NCBI GenBank assembly: GCA_947380915.1
Contig: CANCSY010000204.1
Coordinates: 1-5,906 of the forward strand
Source: Beijerinckiaceae bacterium
Lineage (GTDB): Bacteria; Pseudomonadota; Alphaproteobacteria; Rhizobiales; Beijerinckiaceae
DNA length: 5,906 nt
Reading direction: 5' to 3'
Position 1 is the stretch's first letter, and each line of letters begins with the position of its first letter. Below are positions 1 through 5,074 of the stretch, in pieces. The notes under the pieces were generated by a model. The model was given only the letters and a program-made list of their open reading frames with translations, ran no database searches and had not been told where the DNA came from. The position numbers were made by a program, and so were the translations under genes.

Positions 1-1106
1 GCACGCGCCTCACCTCTCAGATCCGCGGCCTCAACCAGGCTGTCCGCAACGCCAATGACGGCATCTCGCTGATCCAGACCGCGGAAGGCGCCACCGAGCA
101 GGTCACCAACATGCTGCAGCGCATGCGTGAACTGGCCGTGCAGGCTTCCAACGACACGAACAACGAAAAGGACCGTGGCTTTCTGAACGGCGAATTCCAG
201 CAGCTGCGTGCGGAAATCGACCGTATCGGCCAGAACACCCAGTGGAACGGCGCGAACATCCTTGATGGCACGGGCGGCAACGGCCACGACGGCACCTTCT
301 CCTTCCAGGTCGGCGCCAATTCTCGCCAGACCATCCAGATCAAGCTCCCGAACATGCAGACCGGCGTCGCGGCTACCAACCTCAGCGCGACCTGGAAAAC
401 CTTGACGACGAACACCTCCGCGGAAGCCAAATTTACTTTCAGCAGTGTAGACTCTGCGATTGATGCTACCCACCCTGCGAGTGACTATCTTGGTGCGACT
501 TACCAGGTTATGGTCGCTGACCGGAAGTTCCAATATCAAGTCACGCAGAGTGATATTGACACCTCCGATGCCGCAGCCACGCCGAACCTTTCTTCCGCGA
601 TTGTGAAGGGTCTGAAACAAAAGCTTGAAGCTGCATTCGGGACAGATGGTACCACGTATGACTTCACATCTAGCGATACCACCACTGGCGTTCTGTCGAT
701 CAAGTCTGGTAGCGACGGCACTAAACTCCCGCTCAAGTTAGACGGTACAGGTGCAGCTTCAGGTGAATATGTTGAGGGCGCACTGTCCGCCATCGGCGGC
801 AGCACGATCATGATCACCGACGCCCAGAAGGCCTATGATGGTCTTCAGGCCATCGACAGCGCGCTCCAGACGGTCAATGCGCAGCGTTCCAACATGGGCG
901 CTCTGATCAGCCGCCTGCAGTTCGCCTCAGACAACCTGTCGAACGTGGCGGCCAAGGCTGCGGAATCGCGCAGCCGCATCGAAGACACCGACTATTCGGT
1001 GGCGACGACGGAACTGGCCAAGCGCAACATCATCCAGCAGGCGGCGCAGGCCATGTTGGCCCAGGCCAACCAAGCGCCCCAGATGGTGCTCCAGCTCCTG
1101 AAGTAA
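1..1106 (+). CDS. fliC: Flagellin, 5'-truncated by window edge
   Basis: Structural subunit of the flagellar filament, exported by the flagellar type III system and polymerised outside the cell. The reading frame is already open at base 3 and ends at TAA 1104-1106, leaving 367 visible residues. About 50 N-terminal residues are missing, judged from where family members place the motif TSQIRGLNQAVRNANDG. The conserved N-terminal D0/D1 helices run to about nt 395 and include MLQRMRELAVQASNDTN and the QWNGANILDG turn. A Ser/Thr/Asp-rich variable centre spans about nt 396-790. The C-terminal D1/D0 region follows with SRIEDTDYS and the end MLAQANQAPQMVLQLLK, which in the family packs in the filament core. 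The segment from Y167 (visible numbering; YQVMVADRKFQYQV onward) alternates strands in a way that recalls Flagellin_IN-type insertions; this is an inference. The centre has about 51% GC against about 62% in the flanks by hand count. An intrinsic terminator follows. The symbol is used generically because alphaproteobacteria often carry several flagellins. Identity is near certain. Confidence 0.96.
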   Translation, partial: TRLTSQIRGLNQAVRNANDGISLIQTAEGATEQVTNMLQRMRELAVQASNDTNNEKDRGFLNGEFQQLRAEIDRIGQNTQWNGANILDGTGGNGHDGTFSFQVGANSRQTIQIKLPNMQTGVAATNLSATWKTLTTNTSAEAKFTFSSVDSAIDATHPASDYLGATYQVMVADRKFQYQVTQSDIDTSDAAATPNLSSAIVKGLKQKLEAAFGTDGTTYDFTSSDTTTGVLSIKSGSDGTKLPLKLDGTGAASGEYVEGALSAIGGSTIMITDAQKAYDGLQAIDSALQTVNAQRSNMGALISRLQFASDNLSNVAAKAAESRSRIEDTDYSVATTELAKRNIIQQAAQAMLAQANQAPQMVLQLLK

Positions 1107-1133
1107 GCTTCAACAAGCTGAATAACGGATAAA

Positions 1134-1160
1134 AGAGGGCGGGGTTGATCCCCGCCCTTT
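1134..1160 (+). terminator. Intrinsic terminator of the flagellin gene
   Basis: GGGCGGGG (1137-1144) pairs with CCCCGCCC (1150-1157) around the 5-nt loop TTGAT. Flanking A-T and G-T pairs with the AGA before and TTT after can extend the stem to 11 bp. It starts 28 nt after the flagellin stop codon. The T run is short (three), but the stem is very stable. Confidence 0.85.
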
Positions 1161-1210
1161 GCATCGCGCCGGAGGCGCAGCGACAGATCCAGGCCATCAA
1201 CACTGCGGAC

Positions 1211-1240
1211 ACAAAAAACCCGGCCTCCTGAGAGGCCGGG
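1211..1240 (-). terminator. Intrinsic terminator of the FadL-family gene
   Basis: CCCGGCCTC (1219-1227) and GAGGCCGGG (1232-1240) form a perfect 9-bp stem with the loop CTGA. On the minus strand the hairpin is followed at once by TTTTTT (complement of 1213-1218), the classical Rho-independent arrangement. There is no T run on the plus-strand side, so it serves the leftward gene, whose stop codon lies 35 nt upstream in minus-strand direction. Confidence 0.88.
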
Positions 1241-1274
1241 CCATGATGTTCGATCCTCAATGCGTGATCGAAGC

Positions 1275-2693
1275 TTACTTCGTCACCTTGCCGGGGAGCT
1301 TTGTTTGCGGCGCCGGCGCATCGAAGCGATAGGTCAGGCCAAGGCTGATGATGTCGACGTGAGCCTTCACATCGACATTCAGTTGATCGATTGAAGCGGC
1401 GGGAACAGCTACATTGTAATAGCTGCCCTTGTAATTGGGATTGGACTTGTCGAGGATGCTCGCCTTGGTCGACTTCGGGAAAATATGCGTGTAGCCGAAG
1501 TCGAGCGAGAGTTGCTCGCTGAATTTATATCCGGCGCCGAGAGAGGTCCATATCCGATCATTATCGGGCAAACGTGTCGAGCGGCTTTCATCCTTGACCG
1601 GCGTCGACTCGAAAGCCAACCCCGCACGCAAGGTGAGTTTGGAATCCCACTTGTATTCACCGCCCAGCGAGGCGTACCAGCCATCCTTGTACTCAAAAGG
1701 CAGAACAGGCGTCGCCAGATGGGCGCTTCCAACTGACCAGATGGACCCGCTGTTTCTGTAGGTGATCGCGGGAGACTTGAGCTTGCTCCATTGCGCCCAC
1801 TCGAAACCTGCCAGAAGGGTCAGGTCTTGTGTCGCTTTTTGTTTCAAACCGAGCGTGATCATCTGAGGCAGGGGAACGCTGATCTGGATCGGGTTATCGA
1901 GTACATAAGCTGCCGTAGGCGCGCTGCCGCCAAAGCTTGCAGCGGCCGCAGCGCCGCCGAAGAAGGCGCCCTTGAGCGTCGGCTTCACATCAGAGCGATA
2001 GCCAATGCCTACCTCGGTGGTGTCCGAGGGTTTGAAAGTAACGCCGAGCGTATAGCCGATGGCGGCGCCGTCGCCCTGCAAGCCAAGGACTGCCCAATCA
2101 GAAGCAGCAACTCCGTTTTTCGCTGCCGCCGTGGTGTATCGGGCCTTCAGGTCCAGATAACGAACACCTGCCGCCACAGACACCATTTCATTGATTTTAT
2201 AGGCGACGGAGGCATTAACCTCCTTGGAGCTGGCGCGCGATGTGCTGCCATAGGTTCGGCCCACATAAGCGCTGTCGGGCTTGGTGGCGAGGCCATAGGG
2301 AGCATTGACGCTCAAGCCCAGCCAGATGCTCTGATTCAATTGCCAGCTGAGATAGGCGTTTGGCACAATCGCGTCCTGGGCCATGTCGCCACTGGTCGAT
2401 TTTCCATTCATGAATGAATAGGCCGCGCTTGTGCCGGGTATATTGGTCAAGCTGGTGTAGGGAATGAGACCCGTCAGGCCAAGGGAGCTCTGTATGCCCT
2501 TATATTCCGTCATCGTGGCGGGGTTCCAGAACATGGATCCAAGGCCCGCGCCGCCAGCCGCCGCGCCCGCAAAGGACAGGCCCTGCCCCGCCGCGCTCTG
2601 CTCGCGCAAAGCAAAAGCGCCTGCATGGGCCGCGCCGGACGCAGCCACCAGTGAGCCAGCGGCGACGCTGGCCAACAAAACCTTCTTCAACAT
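1275..2693 (-). CDS. OmpP1/FadL/TodX-family outer-membrane transporter
   Basis: A 472-residue beta-barrel channel expected to take up hydrophobic compounds such as long-chain fatty acids or aromatic hydrocarbons across the outer membrane; the substrate cannot be told from the sequence. A Sec signal peptide (MLKKVLLASVAAGSLVAASG, then AAHA) is followed by likely cleavage at A24/G25. The mature N-terminus GAFALREQSAAGQG is typical of the family. The plug ('hatch') motif NPA is at residues 57-59, the same motif that is essential in E. coli FadL. Alternating aromatic/polar strands continue to a final strand ending LTYRF at about residue 457. A 15-residue Pro/Lys tail after that Phe lies beyond the usual C-terminal beta-signal. 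Length is close to the roughly 446 aa of E. coli FadL. The start is supported by AGGGGG on the minus strand, 5 nt before ATG. The gene is monocistronic here, with its own terminator and a long AT-rich upstream region. Confidence 0.93.
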   Translation of the reverse strand: MLKKVLLASVAAGSLVAASGAAHAGAFALREQSAAGQGLSFAGAAAGGAGLGSMFWNPATMTEYKGIQSSLGLTGLIPYTSLTNIPGTSAAYSFMNGKSTSGDMAQDAIVPNAYLSWQLNQSIWLGLSVNAPYGLATKPDSAYVGRTYGSTSRASSKEVNASVAYKINEMVSVAAGVRYLDLKARYTTAAAKNGVAASDWAVLGLQGDGAAIGYTLGVTFKPSDTTEVGIGYRSDVKPTLKGAFFGGAAAAASFGGSAPTAAYVLDNPIQISVPLPQMITLGLKQKATQDLTLLAGFEWAQWSKLKSPAITYRNSGSIWSVGSAHLATPVLPFEYKDGWYASLGGEYKWDSKLTLRAGLAFESTPVKDESRSTRLPDNDRIWTSLGAGYKFSEQLSLDFGYTHIFPKSTKASILDKSNPNYKGSYYNVAVPAASIDQLNVDVKAHVDIISLGLTYRFDAPAPQTKLPGKVTK

Positions 2694-2698
2694 TTTCG

Positions 2699-2704
2699 CC
2701 CCCT
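2699..2704 (-). promoter_or_regulatory. Shine-Dalgarno site of the FadL-family gene
   Basis: On the minus strand this reads AGGGGG, ending 5 nt before the ATG at 2693. It fixes the start codon of the outer-membrane transporter. Confidence 0.8.
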
Positions 2705-2742
2705 GATAACCTTAAGATAAGCTTACGCTACGACAGCTTACC

Positions 2743-2752
2743 GCAAATTTGC
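2743..2752. promoter_or_regulatory. Perfect palindrome GCAAATTTGC, operator candidate
   Basis: A 10-bp perfect dyad centred about 54 bp upstream of the FadL-family start codon. A related sequence, CAAAATTTGCAC, recurs at 2827-2838, so AAATTTGCA occurs twice in the region. It would suit a dimeric repressor of the outer-membrane transporter. No specific regulator can be named and chance is possible in AT-rich DNA. Confidence 0.3.
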
Positions 2753-2838
2753 AAGGAACCCGTGCGTACATTGGCAGAACATGTCCGTGCCGTTTCATAT
2801 CTCATACGTTTCAGTAAAATTATTTACAAAATTTGCAC

Positions 2839-2844
2839 ATTATA
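2839..2844 (-). promoter_or_regulatory. Candidate -10 (TATAAT) for the FadL-family gene
   Basis: The minus strand reads TATAAT, a perfect consensus -10, about 145 nt upstream of the start codon. The -35 at normal spacing is poor (TACGTT at 17 nt; TTGATT exists but only 12 nt away), so activator help or chance must be considered. The implied leader would be about 140 nt and would include the GCAAATTTGC palindrome. Confidence 0.35.
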
Positions 2845-2983
2845 TGAGCATAAAAAAATCAAACGTATCTCTTTTCGCCAGATCAATGATCGTGGGACCA
2901 AGCTGGTGGCGGAGCCTGATGTCAGCCCATTTATATCCTTTGCGACCCTATTCTCGATTCGTTTCGATCAAGACCAGCGCCAT

Positions 2984-2998
2984 TTAACTGTTCGTAAA
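2984..2998 (+). promoter_or_regulatory. Near-consensus CtrA-type box
   Basis: TTAA-CTGTTCG-TAAA matches the alphaproteobacterial CtrA consensus TTAA-N7-TTAA with one mismatch in the second half-site. It lies about 110 nt upstream of the methyltransferase start. CtrA controls flagellar and cell-cycle genes in this class, so the site would fit a motility-linked methyltransferase. One imperfect short match is weak evidence. Confidence 0.3.
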
Positions 2999-3107
2999 GT
3001 CGGAGTGTTCGTATCCTCAGGCGGTGCATGACGACCGGGCGATCGTCCCACCAGCGAACTGAGCGTTCAGCGGGATCGACAAAGCTGACCGCATGTGGAG
3101 CCAAAAG

Positions 3108-3890
3108 ATGGATGAGCAAAAAACAGCGCTGGAGCGACTTCCCGCCGGATCCATGATCGGCGGCAACTTCAATATCGTCGATCAGGAAAAATTTGGCGCC
3201 GCCATCAAACTTCTCAAGGAAAGCCTGTGGGACAATGGGGCCACCTTGTTCTGCGCAGACAATCTGATCACCTGGAACAAGAACCTCAGTTTTCTGAGAG
3301 ATCCGTTTTGCCATGCCATTCTGACCGATGACGCCACATCGATCGAGGAAAAAAGCATCATCTGGCGCACCTACGCCTTGTTGTATTTCGCTGAACTCGC
3401 CAGCAGGGCGGAGGGCGACTTCGCGGAATTCGGTTGCTACAAAGGCCATACCGCATGGCAGATCGTGAAGACGCTCGACTTCAGGCGATTGGGCAAGCGC
3501 GTTTTCCTGTATGATCTGTTCGAGTGGAAAGAAGGCGACGTCCATACGCATCACAAAGGACTTGATAATCCAGGCCTGTTTGAAGATGTGCAGGAGCGAT
3601 TCCGCAGCTTTGAATTTGTAAAGATCATCAAGGGCTCCGTGCCCGGCTCATTCGCACAGGGTTTCCCTGAAAAAATAGCCTTTGCGCATATCGACATGAA
3701 CCATCCCGATCCCGAGGTCGGCGCCCTCAAGGCCATATTGCCGAAACTGGCGAGCGGCGGCGTCGTGATTCTGGATGACTATGGCTGGTGGGGATATTCG
3801 GCGCAGAAGGCGGCCCTGGATCCGATCATCGCGGACTTTGGATTGAAGGTTCTGGAACTGCCGACCGGACAGGGCCTGATCATTCGCTAG
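3108..3890 (+). CDS. TylF/macrocin-type SAM-dependent O-methyltransferase
   Basis: Predicted cytoplasmic class I methyltransferase of the TylF family, whose characterised members (TylF, NovP) put a methyl group on a sugar hydroxyl using S-adenosylmethionine and a divalent metal. The preferred start gives 260 aa: ATG 3108 has GGAG (3097-3100) 7 nt upstream. The in-frame ATG at 3093 would add five residues but has no ribosome site. Numbering from 3093, the SAM-binding loop is GDFAEFGCYKG (108-118), an acidic strand end is FLYDLFEW (138-145), the metal/catalytic Asp candidates are D201 in HIDMN and D228-D229 in ILDDYGWWGY, and the C-terminal signature is LPTGQGLIIR. The length matches the family. 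GC is about 48-51% in its first two thirds, lower than the genes on its right, which may indicate transfer. It could share a transcript with the exporter gene 78 nt downstream. The acceptor is unknown; a flagellar or surface glycan is the contextual guess. Confidence 0.9.
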   Translation: MDEQKTALERLPAGSMIGGNFNIVDQEKFGAAIKLLKESLWDNGATLFCADNLITWNKNLSFLRDPFCHAILTDDATSIEEKSIIWRTYALLYFAELASRAEGDFAEFGCYKGHTAWQIVKTLDFRRLGKRVFLYDLFEWKEGDVHTHHKGLDNPGLFEDVQERFRSFEFVKIIKGSVPGSFAQGFPEKIAFAHIDMNHPDPEVGALKAILPKLASGGVVILDDYGWWGYSAQKAALDPIIADFGLKVLELPTGQGLIIR

Positions 3891-3957
3891 TTCCCGGCTC
3901 TTCCATGATCCAGCGTGAGGGATCTTCGTAGCACCTTCAGGGCCTCGCCCATCTGTC

Positions 3958-3962
3958 AGGAG
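3958..3962 (+). promoter_or_regulatory. Shine-Dalgarno site of the SMR gene
   Basis: AGGAG lies 6 nt before ATG 3969. It rules out an earlier in-frame start at 3915, which would add 18 residues unlike the family. Confidence 0.8.
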
Positions 3963-3968
3963 CGCGGC

Positions 3969-4295
3969 ATGAACGCAGGCATTCATTGGCTCTATCTGCT
4001 GGCGGCGGGCCTGTGCGAAATCGGCTGGCCGCTGGGGCTGAAGCTCTCCGACGAGCCCGCCTTCAGGATCTGGGGACCGGCGCTATCCCTGCTCTGCCTC
4101 GGCGCCAGCGCCTGGCTGTTGTGGCTCGCCCTGAAAGGCATCCCGCTGGGCACGGCCTATGCGGTGTGGACCGGCATCGGCGCCGCCGGGACCTTCGTGC
4201 TGGGGGTGATCGTCTTCGGCGATCCCACCTCCCTGCTGCGCTGGCTCGGCCTCGTGCTCATCGTGTCGGGGGTCGCCTGCCTCAAGGCGGCGTGA
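3969..4295 (+). CDS. sugE: SMR-family transporter, Gdx/SugE (guanidinium exporter) subtype
   Basis: A 108-residue inner-membrane protein with four predicted helices (about residues 5-25, 33-54, 61-83 and 90-107). In the family it acts as a proton-coupled exchanger that works as a dimer. The essential membrane glutamate is E17 in LCEIGW. The Trp three residues later (W20) and the signature GTAYAVWTGIGAAGT (61-75) mark the Gdx/SugE branch, whose studied members export guanidinium and some quaternary ammonium compounds, rather than the EmrE multidrug branch. The loop before the last helix reads FGDP where E. coli SugE has a GE pair, a conservative change. The start is set by AGGAG at 3958-3962. 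No guanidine riboswitch is visible in the 78 nt upstream. GC is about 68%, well above the methyltransferase before it. Confidence 0.93.
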   Translation: MNAGIHWLYLLAAGLCEIGWPLGLKLSDEPAFRIWGPALSLLCLGASAWLLWLALKGIPLGTAYAVWTGIGAAGTFVLGVIVFGDPTSLLRWLGLVLIVSGVACLKAA

Positions 4296-4376
4296 GCTTC
4301 GCTGATCCGGCGCGCCCACCACAGGCGCCAGCGCCGCGCTTGAAGGTCGGGAGGCTTGGGATAACCCTCAATCCGG

Positions 4377-4403
4377 TTGCCCCGCCCGGTTCGGGGCTAT
4401 ATC
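4377..4403 (+). promoter_or_regulatory. Candidate promoter with embedded dyad, upstream of the metal-protein gene
   Basis: TTGCCC (4377-4382) and TATATC (4398-4403) are separated by 15 nt, and each matches the sigma70 consensus at four of six bases. A perfect inverted repeat GCCCCG-N7-CGGGGC (4379-4384 and 4392-4397) fills the gap between the boxes, where a repressor or a DNA-distorting activator could act. Initiation 6-8 nt after the -10 would fall at about 4409-4411, at or just before ATG 4412. The spacing is shorter than ideal, and the dyad could instead be a GC-rich hairpin closing the upstream transcript, although no T run follows it. Confidence 0.35.
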
Positions 4404-4411
4404 GTCCCTCC

Positions 4412-4771
4412 ATGCTGCGTCGCGTCATGTTCATCTGCCTCCTGATGCTGGCCTCCGTCTGGGCTGCGCCCGGCGCCATGGCCCATGGGGCGCATGATCA
4501 CGGCCATCAGGCGCAGGCCCAGCCCGCCGTTTCCCACGAACAAGCCGCGCCCATCGCCGCGACAGCGCAACCCTCCTGCATGACCTGCAGCCGGGAGGCC
4601 GCTCATCATCACGATGGCGACTGCTGCTCCTTCGGCTGCCATCTGCTCTCCCTGCCGTCGCAGGCGACCCTGTCCCTGCGGGACACCCTGCAAGTCGCGC
4701 CGCCTGTAACGCAGGGGCGTGCGGCCCATGGCCTGAACCCCTCCGGCCTCGAGCGACCCCCCAGAACCTGA
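4412..4771 (+). CDS. Small secreted His/Cys-rich protein, probable metal-binding
   Basis: A 119-residue protein with no family I can name securely; it resembles the short His/Cys-rich periplasmic proteins (CopL-like and similar) seen near copper or heavy-metal genes. The Sec signal peptide (about residues 1-24, ending PGAMA) predicts cleavage at A24/H25, so the mature protein would start HGAHDHGH. Further metal-ligand candidates are C56 and C59 (CMTC), H65-H67, D68, D70, C71-C72, C76 and H77 (CCSFGCH). The C-terminal end is a proline-rich GLNPSGLERPPR. The role is inferred: periplasmic capture or sensing of copper or a similar ion, with the downstream efflux gene in support. No Shine-Dalgarno sequence precedes ATG 4412 and a -10-like box lies 8 nt before it, so the message may be leaderless. 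An alternative ATG at 4427 also lacks a ribosome site and would shorten the signal peptide. Confidence 0.78.
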   Translation: MLRRVMFICLLMLASVWAAPGAMAHGAHDHGHQAQAQPAVSHEQAAPIAATAQPSCMTCSREAAHHHDGDCCSFGCHLLSLPSQATLSLRDTLQVAPPVTQGRAAHGLNPSGLERPPRT

Positions 4772-4794
4772 TCCCTCCCGGACATCGCGGGCCG

Positions 4795-4825
4795 CAGCGG
4801 GCGCCATTGGCGCGCCCCGTCGCTG
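4795..4825 (+). other. GC-rich hairpin between the metal-protein and lipoprotein genes
   Basis: GGGCGC (4799-4804) pairs with GCGCCC (4812-4817) over a 7-nt loop. Outer CAGC (4795-4798) and GCTG (4822-4825) add four pairs across a 4-nt bulge. No T run follows, so it is not a clear terminator. It may mark an mRNA-processing or stability boundary within the presumed operon, or be a by-product of the high GC content. Confidence 0.3.
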
Positions 4826-4858
4826 GCCATCCGTCCAAGGATCTGGATCTCACTCTCC

Positions 4859-5074
4859 ATGCTGAAACCCATCGGTTTGTGCCTTCTTGGCCTCACGCTC
4901 GCAGGCTGTGCGCGCGAGGCGCCCGCTTGGCTCGCCGGCCCCGCTGACGCGCCCGCGCCTTCCCGAGCGGCGCCTGCGCCCCTGACGGCGGACGCCCGCG
5001 CCTGGGCCACTGTCGAGCCCGGCGATTGGGTCGAACTCAACCGCAAGGTGACGCCCAAGGGGACCGCGAAATGA
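4859..5074 (+). CDS. Small lipoprotein preceding the TolC-family gene
   Basis: A 71-residue predicted lipoprotein. Residues 1-16 form a short hydrophobic signal peptide and LTLAGC is a lipobox with the lipidated Cys at position 17. Ala at +2 predicts sorting to the outer membrane. The mature part is an Ala/Pro-rich spacer followed by a compact C-terminal segment, VEPGDWVELNRKVTPKG, which looks like the conserved functional piece. No enzymatic domain is visible and I cannot name a family. The stop codon overlaps the start of the next gene as ATGA (5071-5074), which implies translational coupling and a shared task with the efflux protein. The ribosome site is weak (GGA about 11 nt before ATG). 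The gene call rests on the lipobox, the codon pattern and the overlap. Confidence 0.75.
   Translation: MLKPIGLCLLGLTLAGCAREAPAWLAGPADAPAPSRAAPAPLTADARAWATVEPGDWVELNRKVTPKGTAK

Larger units (their letters stand above)
2694..3107. other. AT-rich divergent intergenic region
   Basis: This 414-bp stretch separates the leftward FadL-family gene from the rightward methyltransferase gene and should hold both promoters. GC is about 35% over 2761-2880 by hand count, much lower than the surrounding genes. Visible elements are a direct repeat AGCTTAC (2720-2726 and 2735-2741), the palindrome GCAAATTTGC (2743-2752), GGCA-N11-TGCC (2773-2791), an inverted pair ATACGTTT/AAACGTAT (2804-2811 and 2861-2868), GTAAA-N4-TTTAC (2814-2827), ATTATA, which is TATAAT on the minus strand (2839-2844), and a near-CtrA box (2984-2998). 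A rightward open frame across 2651-3031 has no family resemblance and is not called as a gene. I see no RNA gene here. Confidence 0.75.

Noticed and set aside
2773..2791. GGCA-N11-TGCC as a LysR-type or sigma54 site
   Set aside because: The T-N11-A style match is common by chance, no LysR gene is adjacent, and the GG-N10-GC spacing of sigma54 is not met.
2651..3031. Rightward open frame of 126 codons across the FadL-family start and the AT-rich gap
   Set aside because: It begins inside the antisense of the porin signal peptide, has no ribosome site, changes composition midway and shows no domain or family pattern.
2931..3554. Leftward open frame of 207 codons opposite the methyltransferase
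   Set aside because: It is antisense to a gene with clear catalytic motifs and its product shows no coherent fold or motif.
3907..3950. Terminator after the methyltransferase (GATCC/GGATC and GGGC/GCCC hairpins)
   Set aside because: Stems are only 4-5 bp with no T run after them, so read-through into the SMR gene is more likely.
4338..4370. MerR/CueR-type promoter with a long spacer around TTGAAGGTCGGGAGG
   Set aside because: The candidate -10 (TAACCC) is poor, the spacer is about 16 rather than 19-20 nt, and no dyad is centred in it.
3986..4411. In-frame extension of the His/Cys-rich gene upstream through the SMR gene
   Set aside because: The extended N-terminus is an Arg/Gly-rich out-of-frame reading of the SMR gene; the signal peptide beginning at 4412 marks the real start.
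4623..4644. CCSFGCH as a heme c attachment site
   Set aside because: The spacing is CxxxCH rather than CxxCH, and the surrounding CxxC and HHH clusters fit metal binding better; no cytochrome fold is visible.
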